A DNA stretch of 64,000 bases. It comes from Robiginitalea sp. Its GTDB lineage: Bacteria > Bacteroidota > Bacteroidia > Flavobacteriales > Flavobacteriaceae. Shown piece by piece: positions 40,316 through 48,953 of this stretch. The position numbers were made by a program, and so were the translations under genes. Positions within the stretch are counted from its first letter, which is position 1, and each line of letters opens with the position of its first letter. A model generated the notes under the pieces. It was given only the letters and a program-made list of their open reading frames with translations. It did not search any database and was not told where the DNA came from. Where the stretch lies: the NCBI GenBank assembly GCA_024642005.1, contig JAHECA010000014.1, forward strand, positions 20,512-84,511, read 5' to 3'.

Positions 40316-40439
40316 GCCCAAAAATAGGAATATTTAAGGCCTGGGCACGAATGATAATTGTCATAAGAATTGGAGGCACGAAGCGTGTACCTTGCAAAAA
40401 ACGGAGTTCGTATTCCGCCGGAGTCCGAAATACGGGAGC

Positions 40440-42293
40440 ATGGGTACCTTTACTGTAAAGCCTCTGAACAGCCCCGAGGTGCGGGAACGCTATTTCAAAA
40501 GGCTGCTCACAGACATTGAAGCCCTGGAGCGCATGCTTCAGTCGGAGGCCTTCCTCCGGGCGCCGTATCATATCGGCGCAGAACAGGAATTTTGCCTGGT
40601 AAACCGCCAATGGGAACCTTCAGACCAGGCGCCGGAAATACTCAAAGACATCCCCGACCCGCATTTCACCTCTGAACTAACCCGCTACAACCTGGAAATA
40701 AACCTCGACCCCAGGAAGCTGGGAGGAACCTGTTTTTCCGAAATGCACGAGCAATTGAACAGCTTGCTCGACCTTGGACAGGCATCGGCCGAGAAATACG
40801 GGAACAATATTATTCTCACAGGTATTTTACCCACCATCAGCACACGACATCTCAGGGAAGAATACATGACCCCCCTGGACCGTTACCGAATTCTGAACGA
40901 AAGTATCAAGGCCATTCGGGCGGCAGACCTTGAGCTCCACATCAAGGGGGTCGACGAGGTAAACCTCCACCACGACTCCATCATGTACGAAGGGTGCAAT
41001 ACGAGTTTTCAGGCGCACCTGCAGATAGACCCGGAACACTTTGCCGACACCTACAACTGGGCACAGGCTATTGCCGGCCCCTTGCTGAGCATTTGCGCCA
41101 ATTCTCCCATGCTCATGGGCCGAGAATTATGGGAGGAAACCCGGATCGCCTTATTTACCCAAAGCGTAGACACCCGCCGCAGCACTTTTTTGCTGAATGA
41201 GCGCGAACCCCGGGTGGGGTTCGGCTTCTCCTGGGCCAAGGGCAGCCCGGCCGATTTTTACAAGGAGAACATCCTCAGGTTCCGAAGCCTGATCTCTACA
41301 GCGTTTGAGGCGTTAGACAGCCTGCAGCAACTCGATCAGGGCATTTTCCCAAAACTGACGGCCCTGAACCTGCTCAATGGAACGGTGTACCCCTGGAACC
41401 GACTCTGTTACGGCCTTACAGACGGCAGGCCCCACCTGAGGCTCGAAAACCGGTATATGCCCTCAGGACCCACAACTTCCGATGAAATCGCAAATTTCGC
41501 CTTCTGGACCGGCATAATGCTGGGCCGCCCGAAAGCCTGGGAAAACATTCATGAAAAAATGGACTTCCGCGACGCCAAGAAGAACTTTCTCAATGCCGCC
41601 CGGTACGGCATGGCAGCGCAGTTTCACTGGGACGGACGCATTGTTCCTACCCGCGAATTGCTGCTCGACTTCTTTCTGCCCATCGCCTACCAGGGCCTCG
41701 ACAGGGCCCGGGTGGCCAAGGCAGACGCCGAACGCTACCTCAAAATTATCGAGAACCGGATCCACAGCCACAATGGGGCCGAATGGATGGTGCAAACCTA
41801 CCGGGAATTGCGCAAAACCCACAATGCTCCGGTAGCCGTGCGCCAACTGACGGCCTGCCTGTTTAACCGCTCCTTCAAGGGGTATCCGGTAGACGCCTGG
41901 AAAACCCCCAGCCGCAGCGAACGGCCCTATAAACCGAAACAATTGCGGGTGGGGGACCGCATGAGTACCCGGGTTATCACGGCCCAGGAAGACGACAGCG
42001 CCGCCCTGGTTGTGCAGATGATGAAATGGAAGGACATCCACCATGTGCCGGTATTAAACATGGCCAACGAACTGAGCGGGCTTATCAGTTGGTCTGATGT
42101 CATTCCAATTGCCGACGGCCCCGAGATATACCATACGGGGATCAGGCAGCTTATGAAATCTCAGCTTATCACCACCAGCCGCGACCAACCCCTCAAAGAA
42201 GCCCGGGCACTGATGGCGGAGCACGGCATCAATTGCCTGCCCGTGGTCGAAGGCGACACCCTGGTGGGCATACTCACGTCTAATGACTTCTGA
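40440..42293 (+). CDS. GCS2-type carboxylate-amine ligase fused to CBS domains
   Basis: A glutamine-synthetase-fold amidoligase resembling glutamate-cysteine ligase type 2. The ligase domain covers residues about 1-480, with GAEQEFCLVN near the N-terminus, YNLEINLDPRKLGG, ANSPMLMGRELWEETRIALF and LRLENRYMPSGP, regions that hold metal and ATP ligands in this fold. The C-terminus has two CBS motifs (about 502-555, RVGDRMSTRVITAQ.., and 566-617, IRQLMKSQLITTS..), the usual adenine-nucleotide sensor. The track start is a TTG; ATG 40440 is preferred. The gene overlaps the following AstE-like gene by 11 nt. Whether it makes gamma-glutamylcysteine or another amide is not shown by the sequence. Confidence 0.82.
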   Translation: MGTFTVKPLNSPEVRERYFKRLLTDIEALERMLQSEAFLRAPYHIGAEQEFCLVNRQWEPSDQAPEILKDIPDPHFTSELTRYNLEINLDPRKLGGTCFSEMHEQLNSLLDLGQASAEKYGNNIILTGILPTISTRHLREEYMTPLDRYRILNESIKAIRAADLELHIKGVDEVNLHHDSIMYEGCNTSFQAHLQIDPEHFADTYNWAQAIAGPLLSICANSPMLMGRELWEETRIALFTQSVDTRRSTFLLNEREPRVGFGFSWAKGSPADFYKENILRFRSLISTAFEALDSLQQLDQGIFPKLTALNLLNGTVYPWNRLCYGLTDGRPHLRLENRYMPSGPTTSDEIANFAFWTGIMLGRPKAWENIHEKMDFRDAKKNFLNAARYGMAAQFHWDGRIVPTRELLLDFFLPIAYQGLDRARVAKADAERYLKIIENRIHSHNGAEWMVQTYRELRKTHNAPVAVRQLTACLFNRSFKGYPVDAWKTPSRSERPYKPKQLRVGDRMSTRVITAQEDDSAALVVQMMKWKDIHHVPVLNMANELSGLISWSDVIPIADGPEIYHTGIRQLMKSQLITTSRDQPLKEARALMAEHGINCLPVVEGDTLVGILTSNDF

Positions 42294-43524
42294 AAAGAAC
42301 ACAGCACTCCTGGAAGGGTTGCGGGAAGCCGGAACCCGCCCCGACCGCCTCATCGGCCTCTCCCGGGCCCGCCAGGCGGGCCCCACCCTTATCTGCTTCG
42401 GGGGGATTCACGGCAATGAGCCGGCCGGGGTTGAGGCGCTTGAAAGGGTCTTTGCTGCCCTGGGGTCCGACGAAACGGTCTTATCGCGGGGGTGTTTTGC
42501 GGGGATTCGCGGCAACCTCCCCGCCCTGAAACAAGGGGTGCGCTACATAGGAGAAGACCTGAACCGGCTCTGGACCATTGACGGCATCAAAGACATCCTG
42601 GGCAAAAAAGAAACAGCAAAAAGCCTGGAAGAGCAGGAACTGACGGAGATTCTGCGCACTATCGCACAACTGCTCCGAAGCGAACGCCCCCCGTTCTATT
42701 TCATAGACCTGCACACCACCTCGAGCCCCACCCTGCCTTTTATCACCATCAATGACGCCGTTATTAACAGGAAGTTTTCGAACCAGTTCCCCGTGCCGGT
42801 GATCCTGGGCATCGAAGAGTACCTGGAGGGGCCGCTACTCAGCTACATCAATGAGCTCGGCTATGTTTCCCTGGGGTTTGAATCGGGGCAACACCTGGAG
42901 GAAAATGCGGTAGAGCACGCCACCGACTTCGTTTGGCTGGCCCTTCGATTTGCGGGCCTGGTGGAAAATACTGCCGACCCCGACGCCCTGCAACGGGAGA
43001 TCAGGCTGCGGGAAGCTTCCCTGGGCGACCAGTTTTTTTACGAGGTTTTTCACCGCCACGCCTTGAAAGACGCTTCCCAATTCCGGATGGCGGGAGGGTT
43101 TAGGAGCTTTCAGCGCGCTCCCCGGGGCACCTTGCTGGCACACGACCACGGCGAGCCGGTTTACATGAGGCGAAACGGGCTGTTGTTTATGCCGCTCTAC
43201 CAAAAGCAGGGAGAGGAAGGCTTTTTCCTTATCCGCCGCATACCGAAGTGGGCCCTGCGCTTTTCGGTCTGGCTGCGAAGATTCCGCATGCAAGACGCCC
43301 TTGTCTTGTTGCCAGGGGTACAATGGGCCCAGCCCGGGGGAGACCGGTTGCTGATTAACCTTAGGGTGGCCCGGTTTTTCAGCAAGCCCTTCTTCCATTT
43401 GCTGGGATACCGCAGCAAAAGGAAAGACCGCACACACCTGGTTTTGAGAAACCGGGAGCGTGCGGCCCGCAATGACGACTACCGCGAAACACCCTGGTTC
43501 CGCAGGAGCGACGCTAAATCCTGA
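42283..43524 (+). CDS. Succinylglutamate desuccinylase/aspartoacylase-like zinc hydrolase
   Basis: A 413-residue zinc-dependent deacylase of the AstE/AspA (M14-like) family. The zinc motif is GGIHGNEPAG (residues about 39-48) with a third ligand in FYFIDLHTTSSPTLPF near residue 141. GFESGQHLEENAVEHA near residue 205 supplies the family glutamate and helix. About 150 residues of additional C-terminal beta-rich and basic sequence follow, longer than typical AspA. Its ATG lies inside the end of the GCS2-CBS gene in another frame (11-nt overlap), so the ligase and hydrolase are made together and may act on the same amide. It ends directly against the stop of the convergent M1 gene. Confidence 0.83.
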   Translation: MTSEKNTALLEGLREAGTRPDRLIGLSRARQAGPTLICFGGIHGNEPAGVEALERVFAALGSDETVLSRGCFAGIRGNLPALKQGVRYIGEDLNRLWTIDGIKDILGKKETAKSLEEQELTEILRTIAQLLRSERPPFYFIDLHTTSSPTLPFITINDAVINRKFSNQFPVPVILGIEEYLEGPLLSYINELGYVSLGFESGQHLEENAVEHATDFVWLALRFAGLVENTADPDALQREIRLREASLGDQFFYEVFHRHALKDASQFRMAGGFRSFQRAPRGTLLAHDHGEPVYMRRNGLLFMPLYQKQGEEGFFLIRRIPKWALRFSVWLRRFRMQDALVLLPGVQWAQPGGDRLLINLRVARFFSKPFFHLLGYRSKRKDRTHLVLRNRERAARNDDYRETPWFRRSDAKS

Positions 43525-45369
43525 TTATTCGGGCTGCCAGACGTTGTTTTCTGGCTGGACATCTGCCATCAGCCCAGAGGGGTCGATCAGCAGGGCCTGA
43601 ATTTGGTCCAGCGGCAGGTCGAGCTCAAATTCGTATGCCTCCTGGGCCCATGGCCAGTCGGGGAGAACCGTGCGGTCAATTTCCGGATAGGGGTTTTCCT
43701 TTTCGCCGTACATCATGCGCAATGGCATGTAATAGGTGCGACGGGAACCGTCTTTGAGCACCACCAACAGGTCTATTGGCATGGGCATCAGGCCGTAGCG
43801 CGCGAGGCTCACACGGGTTCCGCCCGGGGTGGCGGTTACAGCTTTGATGCCGTAATCGATGGTATTGGTCGTTTTGGTCCAGTCGGTCAGGTACCAGTCC
43901 AACTCCAGGCCACTTACTTTTTCGGCGCTCCTCAGGATGTCAACAGGGGTGGGGTGGGTGAACTTGAAATCGGCGAAATAGCGGCGGACGGCCTTCATAA
44001 GGGCCTCCTGGCCGATTACATAGCCCAATTGAGACAGGAAAATGGAGCCCTTGCTATAGGCCGAGATCCCGTATCCCGTATTGAAGGCATAACGGTCGGC
44101 ATGGGTGGCAAGCGGCTGCTCCCGGCCTGTCTGCACCAGGTGGTAATAGCCCATGTAAGACCCCTCGAAGGGGTTTTCCTCGCCCTGGTTCATTATGGCG
44201 TTCATGCACAGGTCAGAAATAAAAGAGGTAAAGCCCTCGTCCATCCATTCGTGCTCCGATTCATTGGTGGCCAGCACGAACTGAAACCAGGAGTGGGCCA
44301 GTTCATGGGCCATTACCCCGACCAGGCTCCCGAAAGACCGCTCGCCGGTTATGAGGGTGCTCATGCCGTATTCCATGCCGCCATCACCTCCCTGGATCAC
44401 CGAATACTGCTCATAGGGGTATGGCCCCACATTGCGGCTGTAGAATTCCATGGCGGCCGCTGTTTTGGCCTGCAGGTTTTTCCAGTTGTCTGCGATTTCC
44501 GGATTGTTCTTGTAGAAGAAGTGAAGGGTCGGGCCATTTTCCACGGCTAACGTATCGTGGCGGTATTCCGGATCGGCGGCCCACATAAAATCATGCACCA
44601 TTGGGGCCTTGAAGTGCCAGGTCAGGGTTTTGCCCCTGGGCGGCTTTACCGTTGTGCCAGGCGCCTGGTACCCATGACCCACTTCCTGCGGGTTTTGCAG
44701 GTACCCGGTTCCGCCCACCACATAATTCTTGTCGAGGGTGAGTTTCAGGTCATAATCGCCCCATACACCGTAAAACTCGCGGGCAATATAGGGGTCGGCG
44801 TGCCAGCCTTCAAAGTCGTATTCGGCGAGCTTGGGATACCACTGGCTCATGGAAAGGGCAACGCCTTCGCTGTTGTTCCTCCCTGAGCGGCGGATCTGTA
44901 CAGGGACCTGCCCGTCGAATTCCATTTCCAGCACGGTTTGCTGCCCGGGCAAAAGCGGGCTGGCCAGGTCGGCGACCAGGATGGTTTCTTCGGGCTGCAG
45001 CCTCAGTGGCCGGCCGTCTTGCTTCAGGGAAGAGGCCCGCAGGTATCCGATTTCGTCGGGTTGCAGGGTGGCGATCCGGCTCTGACCGTTTTCGGTCATT
45101 CGGCCGTCGGGGTCTTCGATGCTTTGCAGGCGCATATCCATTTCACTGCCCGGCTGAAAGGCATTGAAGTAAAGGTGGTAAAAGACGCGGTGCAAGGTGT
45201 CTGGGGAGTGGTTGGTATAGACCAGCTTCTGGGTGCCGGTGTAGCGAAATGTGGCAACATCCACAGACACCTCCATGGTGTAGTCTGCGCGCTGCTGCCA
45301 GTAGCTCTTGTTTCCCTGGCCCCATACGGTTTGTGCACAAGCGAGAGCGAGAAGAAATAGATATCTCAT
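43525..45369 (-). CDS. M1-family zinc aminopeptidase
   Basis: An exported metallopeptidase of 614 residues. A signal peptide (MRYLFLLALACAQTVWG-Q) is followed by an N-terminal beta domain. The GAMEN-equivalent is GGMEYGMSTL (about residue 330). The zinc site is HELAHSW..(18)..E in MAHELAHSWFQFV and EWMDEGFTSF, near 353-380, and a helical C-terminal half follows. Part of a minus-strand set with the S8 protease (17-nt gap). Stop codons of this gene and the convergent AstE-like gene abut with no base between them. Probable role is digestion of peptides in the periplasm or at the cell surface. Confidence 0.9.
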   Translation of the reverse strand: MRYLFLLALACAQTVWGQGNKSYWQQRADYTMEVSVDVATFRYTGTQKLVYTNHSPDTLHRVFYHLYFNAFQPGSEMDMRLQSIEDPDGRMTENGQSRIATLQPDEIGYLRASSLKQDGRPLRLQPEETILVADLASPLLPGQQTVLEMEFDGQVPVQIRRSGRNNSEGVALSMSQWYPKLAEYDFEGWHADPYIAREFYGVWGDYDLKLTLDKNYVVGGTGYLQNPQEVGHGYQAPGTTVKPPRGKTLTWHFKAPMVHDFMWAADPEYRHDTLAVENGPTLHFFYKNNPEIADNWKNLQAKTAAAMEFYSRNVGPYPYEQYSVIQGGDGGMEYGMSTLITGERSFGSLVGVMAHELAHSWFQFVLATNESEHEWMDEGFTSFISDLCMNAIMNQGEENPFEGSYMGYYHLVQTGREQPLATHADRYAFNTGYGISAYSKGSIFLSQLGYVIGQEALMKAVRRYFADFKFTHPTPVDILRSAEKVSGLELDWYLTDWTKTTNTIDYGIKAVTATPGGTRVSLARYGLMPMPIDLLVVLKDGSRRTYYMPLRMMYGEKENPYPEIDRTVLPDWPWAQEAYEFELDLPLDQIQALLIDPSGLMADVQPENNVWQPE

Positions 45370-45386
45370 GTGGTACGGTTATACAA

Positions 45387-47033
45387 TTACAGTTGGAGTT
45401 GCCCACGCTCGGCCTGGTCGGCCAGGATCAGGGCGTTGTACAGGTTGGCGATGCGCCCGGTCTTTGAGGCCTGACTAAAGGGCCTGGCGTTTTGTGGGTC
45501 TCCGCCCAGAATGACCTGGGGAGTAATGGCCAGCCCGGACATCATGATTACCTTCTTGACTTGTGCCGCGGTAAGCTTCGGATACCGTGAGCGAATCATG
45601 GCGGCAATGCCGCTAACGGCCGGGGCAGCCATGGAGGTGCCGCCCTGGAATTCATAGTTGTTGCCAGGCATGGTCGAGTAGATGGCGCCTCCGGGAGCAA
45701 AGATATCCACGCTCGTGGCTCCGTAGTTCGAAAAGGACGAAACCATCTCTGAGCCGTAGCTGCTGTCGAGAGAACCCACTATTAACACATTATCTGTAAA
45801 TTCCGGCCCGCTGCCCAACTGGTCATTCGGGTAATGGGCATTTTTAGCATCGTCCATGTCGAGGGCATCGTTTCCGGACGCGAATACGAAAAGCACATCT
45901 TTCTGGGCGGCATACCGGATGGCCTCGGTTACCCACTCGGAGTTTGGCGAGAAAGGCTTGCCGAAGCTTGCATTGATAATGCTGGCCCCATTGTCTGCGG
46001 CATACCGGATGGCCAGGGCCACATCCTTGTCGTATTCGTCCCCGTCGGGCACGGCGCGTACCGACATGATGCGCGCATTGTCGGCCACCCCGTCTATACC
46101 CTTGCCATTACCGCGTTCGGCTGCGATAATGCCGGCCACATGGGTGCCGTGCGATTCGTCTTTATCCCGGTTTTTAGGATTGCCATTGCCGTAGCCGCGG
46201 TCGTTGAGATCGTATGGGTTATCTCCGACCACCTCACGGCCGTTATACGCCACATTGAAATGGTAGTTGAGCCTGCCGGCAAAGTAAGTGATGCCCTCTT
46301 TGAGCTGTACGATCACTTCGTCGATACTGTCTTCGAAGTTGTACATCTGTTTGAGCACCGCCAGGTGCTGCTGCAGTTCCGGGTCTTCTGTTTGTATGGC
46401 TTTGACCTGGGCCTCTGTGTACGAGTCGGCTGAGCCCAGGTGCGCTTTTACGGCGGCATCGGCGCTCTGCACAGCCTGCAGGATTTGTTCATAACGCTGT
46501 TTGTTGCCCGCGGCTTCGGCCGATTCTTTGTCCAAAACCTGTCGGGCCCTGGCCTGCAAGGCAGCATCGCCCAGTTTCAGACGCAAAATACGGGCGGCCT
46601 CGAGCTGCTCGTGGTAAGCTTCCCCCAGAAAATTATAGCCGTGCACATCGTCCACAAAGCCGTTGTTGTCGTCGTCAATGCCGTTGCCGGGTATTTCGCC
46701 CGTGTTGGTCCAGAGCACCCCGGCCAGGTCTTCATGTTCCAGGTCCATGCCCGAATCGACCACCGCGACGATTACCGTTTCCCCTTTTTTGGAACCTACC
46801 AGTTCCTGATAGGCGCGGACTACGCTCATGCCGGGAATGGTATCTTTGCGCAGGTCGGCATGCGACCAGGTTTTGGCCTGCTCGTCTGAAAGCTCGGCAA
46901 CCTTCAGGGGCACCGAATCAATTTGCTCCACCGGGGTGCTTACCAGGGAGGTGGCCCCGCAGCCAGAAAACAGCAAGGCCAGGCTCATCAGCCGGAGGGG
47001 CCAATGTTGTGAAAAGGATGTTCGCATCTTCAT
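45387..47033 (-). CDS. S8 subtilisin-like serine protease, lipoprotein
   Basis: A 548-residue subtilase with a lipoprotein signal (cysteine in ALLFSGCGAT). The catalytic triad is visible: Asp in VVDSGMDLEHEDL (about residue 92), His in ESHGTHVAGI (about 293), and Ser in GGTSMAAPAVSG (about 464). The oxyanion Asn is likely in FVFASGNDALD. Between Asp and His is an extra, mostly helical and charged segment of about 150 residues, with AARILRLKLGDAALQARARQ and further predicted coils. No prodomain of normal length precedes the catalytic domain. It follows the SMP-30-like gene by 1 nt and precedes the M1 gene, so two peptidases share one transcript. Confidence 0.9.
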   Translation of the reverse strand: MKMRTSFSQHWPLRLMSLALLFSGCGATSLVSTPVEQIDSVPLKVAELSDEQAKTWSHADLRKDTIPGMSVVRAYQELVGSKKGETVIVAVVDSGMDLEHEDLAGVLWTNTGEIPGNGIDDDNNGFVDDVHGYNFLGEAYHEQLEAARILRLKLGDAALQARARQVLDKESAEAAGNKQRYEQILQAVQSADAAVKAHLGSADSYTEAQVKAIQTEDPELQQHLAVLKQMYNFEDSIDEVIVQLKEGITYFAGRLNYHFNVAYNGREVVGDNPYDLNDRGYGNGNPKNRDKDESHGTHVAGIIAAERGNGKGIDGVADNARIMSVRAVPDGDEYDKDVALAIRYAADNGASIINASFGKPFSPNSEWVTEAIRYAAQKDVLFVFASGNDALDMDDAKNAHYPNDQLGSGPEFTDNVLIVGSLDSSYGSEMVSSFSNYGATSVDIFAPGGAIYSTMPGNNYEFQGGTSMAAPAVSGIAAMIRSRYPKLTAAQVKKVIMMSGLAITPQVILGGDPQNARPFSQASKTGRIANLYNALILADQAERGQLQL

Positions 47034-47034
47034 G

Positions 47035-47934
47035 TCATTTGGTTAATTCAGAAAATCCCGAGCCCGGATAGGGGGCCAGGAACCGCTCAAAACAGCCGCG
47101 GTCGGCCATGGTAACATAACAAGTCTTGCCGTCGGCCCCCCCAAAGGTCAGGTTGCTGGGCTTGCTGCCTTTAAGGCGGTATTCCCTGATCAATTCGCCT
47201 TCGGGGCTTACCACGGCCACGACACCTTTGTCGTAGCGGGCAAGGTACAAATTTCCCTTCACATCGCACCGCATTCCGTCGAGACCGAAATCCTCAAAAC
47301 GGATAAGCAGGGCCTTGTCTGCAAGGGAACCGTCGGGGTTCAGCGTATACCGCCACACATTGCGCTGCACCGATTCGTTCACATACAAGAGTCGGGCGTC
47401 GGGGCTCAGGGCTATGCCATTGGTGGTGCCCATGCCGGCCTCCAACAGCTGTGTTTCCCCTTCCGGGCTAACGCGCCAGAGCTGCCCGGTGCTTTCGGCC
47501 CAGTTGGGATCGCTCAGGTACAGGCTGCCGTCGGGGTGTACGCAGAGGTCGTTCGGCTGGTTCATGGCCGCGTTTTCGGCCCATACTTCAGGCTCCTGGC
47601 TGCCGGCGCGAACACGGTACACCCGGTGTTTGACATAATCGGCAACAAACATGTTTCCGGCCCGGTCGAACTGGATGCCGTTGCCGATGCTGCCCTTTGG
47701 CAGGGTCAGGAAAACCGAGGCTTCACCTTCGGGGGTTACCCGGCCGATGGTGCCGTCTTCTAGAAAGTTTACGGCATAAATGTTTCCTTTCGCATCGGTG
47801 GCCGGGCCTTCGATGCCTGGGGTGAAGGCGCCTTCCGGCAACCAGTCGTCGCTTTCCGGGCCGCACCCAGACCCCAGCACGAGCAGGGCCGTGAGCAGGG
47901 CCCGGGGGGTATTAAAAAAGGGAGTTAAACGCAT
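47035..47934 (-). CDS. SMP-30/gluconolactonase-like beta-propeller lipoprotein
   Basis: A 299-residue six-bladed propeller of the SMP-30/gluconolactonase/LRE family. A lipoprotein signal is visible (LLVLGSGCGPE). Blades carry the family pattern, for example ATDAKGNIYAVNF, GNGIQFDRAGNMFVADY, QPNDLCVHPDGSLYLSDPNW and TNGIALSPDARLLYVNES. The acidic and asparagine residues expected to bind the metal are in these stretches. Members hydrolyse lactones, sugar acids or organophosphates; the substrate is unknown. It overlaps the upstream MBL gene by 23 nt, which suggests the two work on a shared substrate or pathway. Confidence 0.85.
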   Translation of the reverse strand: MRLTPFFNTPRALLTALLVLGSGCGPESDDWLPEGAFTPGIEGPATDAKGNIYAVNFLEDGTIGRVTPEGEASVFLTLPKGSIGNGIQFDRAGNMFVADYVKHRVYRVRAGSQEPEVWAENAAMNQPNDLCVHPDGSLYLSDPNWAESTGQLWRVSPEGETQLLEAGMGTTNGIALSPDARLLYVNESVQRNVWRYTLNPDGSLADKALLIRFEDFGLDGMRCDVKGNLYLARYDKGVVAVVSPEGELIREYRLKGSKPSNLTFGGADGKTCYVTMADRGCFERFLAPYPGSGFSELTK

Positions 47935-48772
47935 GGGTAGTTTCTAGGCGCACGCCTTTTTCGGTGTGCATCAGGGTACAACATTCATTTTGGGCGTCGT
48001 GTTCCAGGAACAGGACGTAGTGGTCGTTGGCGGCAGTCTCCAGAAAGGCCGCCTTTTCCTGCAGGGTCAGCAATGGGCGGGTATCATACCCCATCACATA
48101 GGGCAGGGGAATATGCCCCACCGTCGGCAGGAGGTCAGCCATAAACACCACGGTGCGCCCCTTGTAGCCGATATGGGGGATCATCTGTTTGTCTGTGTGG
48201 CCGTCGACGAAGAGGATGCCAAAGCCCAGAGGGCTGTCGGGCAGGTAGGCCTCGCCTTCTTTTCGGTCGATGAACCTCAATTGCCCGCTCTCCTGCATGG
48301 GGAGGATGTTTTCGCTCAGAAAGGAAGCTTTCTCCCGGGCGTTAGGGTTCGTGGCCCAATTCCAGTGGGCTTCGTTGCTCCAGAAAATGGCATTCGGGAA
48401 GGCGGGCTCAAACCCGGTGTGGTCCCGGTTCCATTGTATGGCCCCCCCGCAATGGTCAAAATGCAGGTGGGTGAGCAGTACATCGGTGATGTCGTTGCGG
48501 TGAAAGCCGGCCCGCTCCAGGGAGCGGTCGAGGGAGTGCGACCCCCAGGGGGAATAGTAGCCGAAGAATTTTTCAGATTGTTTGTTGCCGGCACCCGCAT
48601 CGATCAGGATAAGCCTGTCTCCGTCTTCGATCAAGAGGCAGCGGGCGGCCATATCGATCATGTTGTTGGCGTCGGCCGGGTTGGTGCGCGACCAGAGCGA
48701 TTTGGGCACCACTCCAAACATCGCGCCTCCGTCTAGCTTGAAATTCCCGGTTTCGATGGGGTATAAGGTCAT
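47912..48772 (-). CDS. MBL-fold metallo-hydrolase (lactonase-like)
   Basis: A 286-residue metallo-beta-lactamase-fold protein with the full motif LLTHLHFDHCGG (HxHxDH) and a further HTDKQMIPHIG and VFLEHDAQNE near the C-terminus, giving a dinuclear zinc site. No signal peptide is evident. The track start at 49105 is far upstream; ATG 48772 (MTLYPIETGNFKLDGG) is the natural start. It is the first gene of a minus-strand operon with SMP-30, S8 and M1 genes and overlaps the SMP-30 gene by 23 nt. AHL-lactonase-like enzymes share this architecture, but the substrate cannot be fixed from sequence. Confidence 0.87.
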   Translation of the reverse strand: MTLYPIETGNFKLDGGAMFGVVPKSLWSRTNPADANNMIDMAARCLLIEDGDRLILIDAGAGNKQSEKFFGYYSPWGSHSLDRSLERAGFHRNDITDVLLTHLHFDHCGGAIQWNRDHTGFEPAFPNAIFWSNEAHWNWATNPNAREKASFLSENILPMQESGQLRFIDRKEGEAYLPDSPLGFGILFVDGHTDKQMIPHIGYKGRTVVFMADLLPTVGHIPLPYVMGYDTRPLLTLQEKAAFLETAANDHYVLFLEHDAQNECCTLMHTEKGVRLETTHAFNSLF

Positions 48773-48916
48773 GGGAGAACGGTTCTGTTTTCGAAAATAC
48801 GAATTGCCGACGTGGCAGAACGGATTAAGCGGATGAAATTTTAATGGCAGGAAGCCCGTGGCGCTGCCCCGGCAAAACAATCGCTCCTCAAAAATGGCCG
48901 GGTGCCTGCAAATCCC

Positions 48917-48924
48917 TATTTTTG
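48917..48924 (+). promoter_or_regulatory. Possible -7 element of the antiporter gene
   Basis: TATTTTTG matches TAnnTTTG, ending 29 nt before the ATG used here. No clear -33 element. Confidence 0.4.
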
Positions 48925-48953
48925 GAATTCCGCCTTTAGTGGACCAAGGAACC

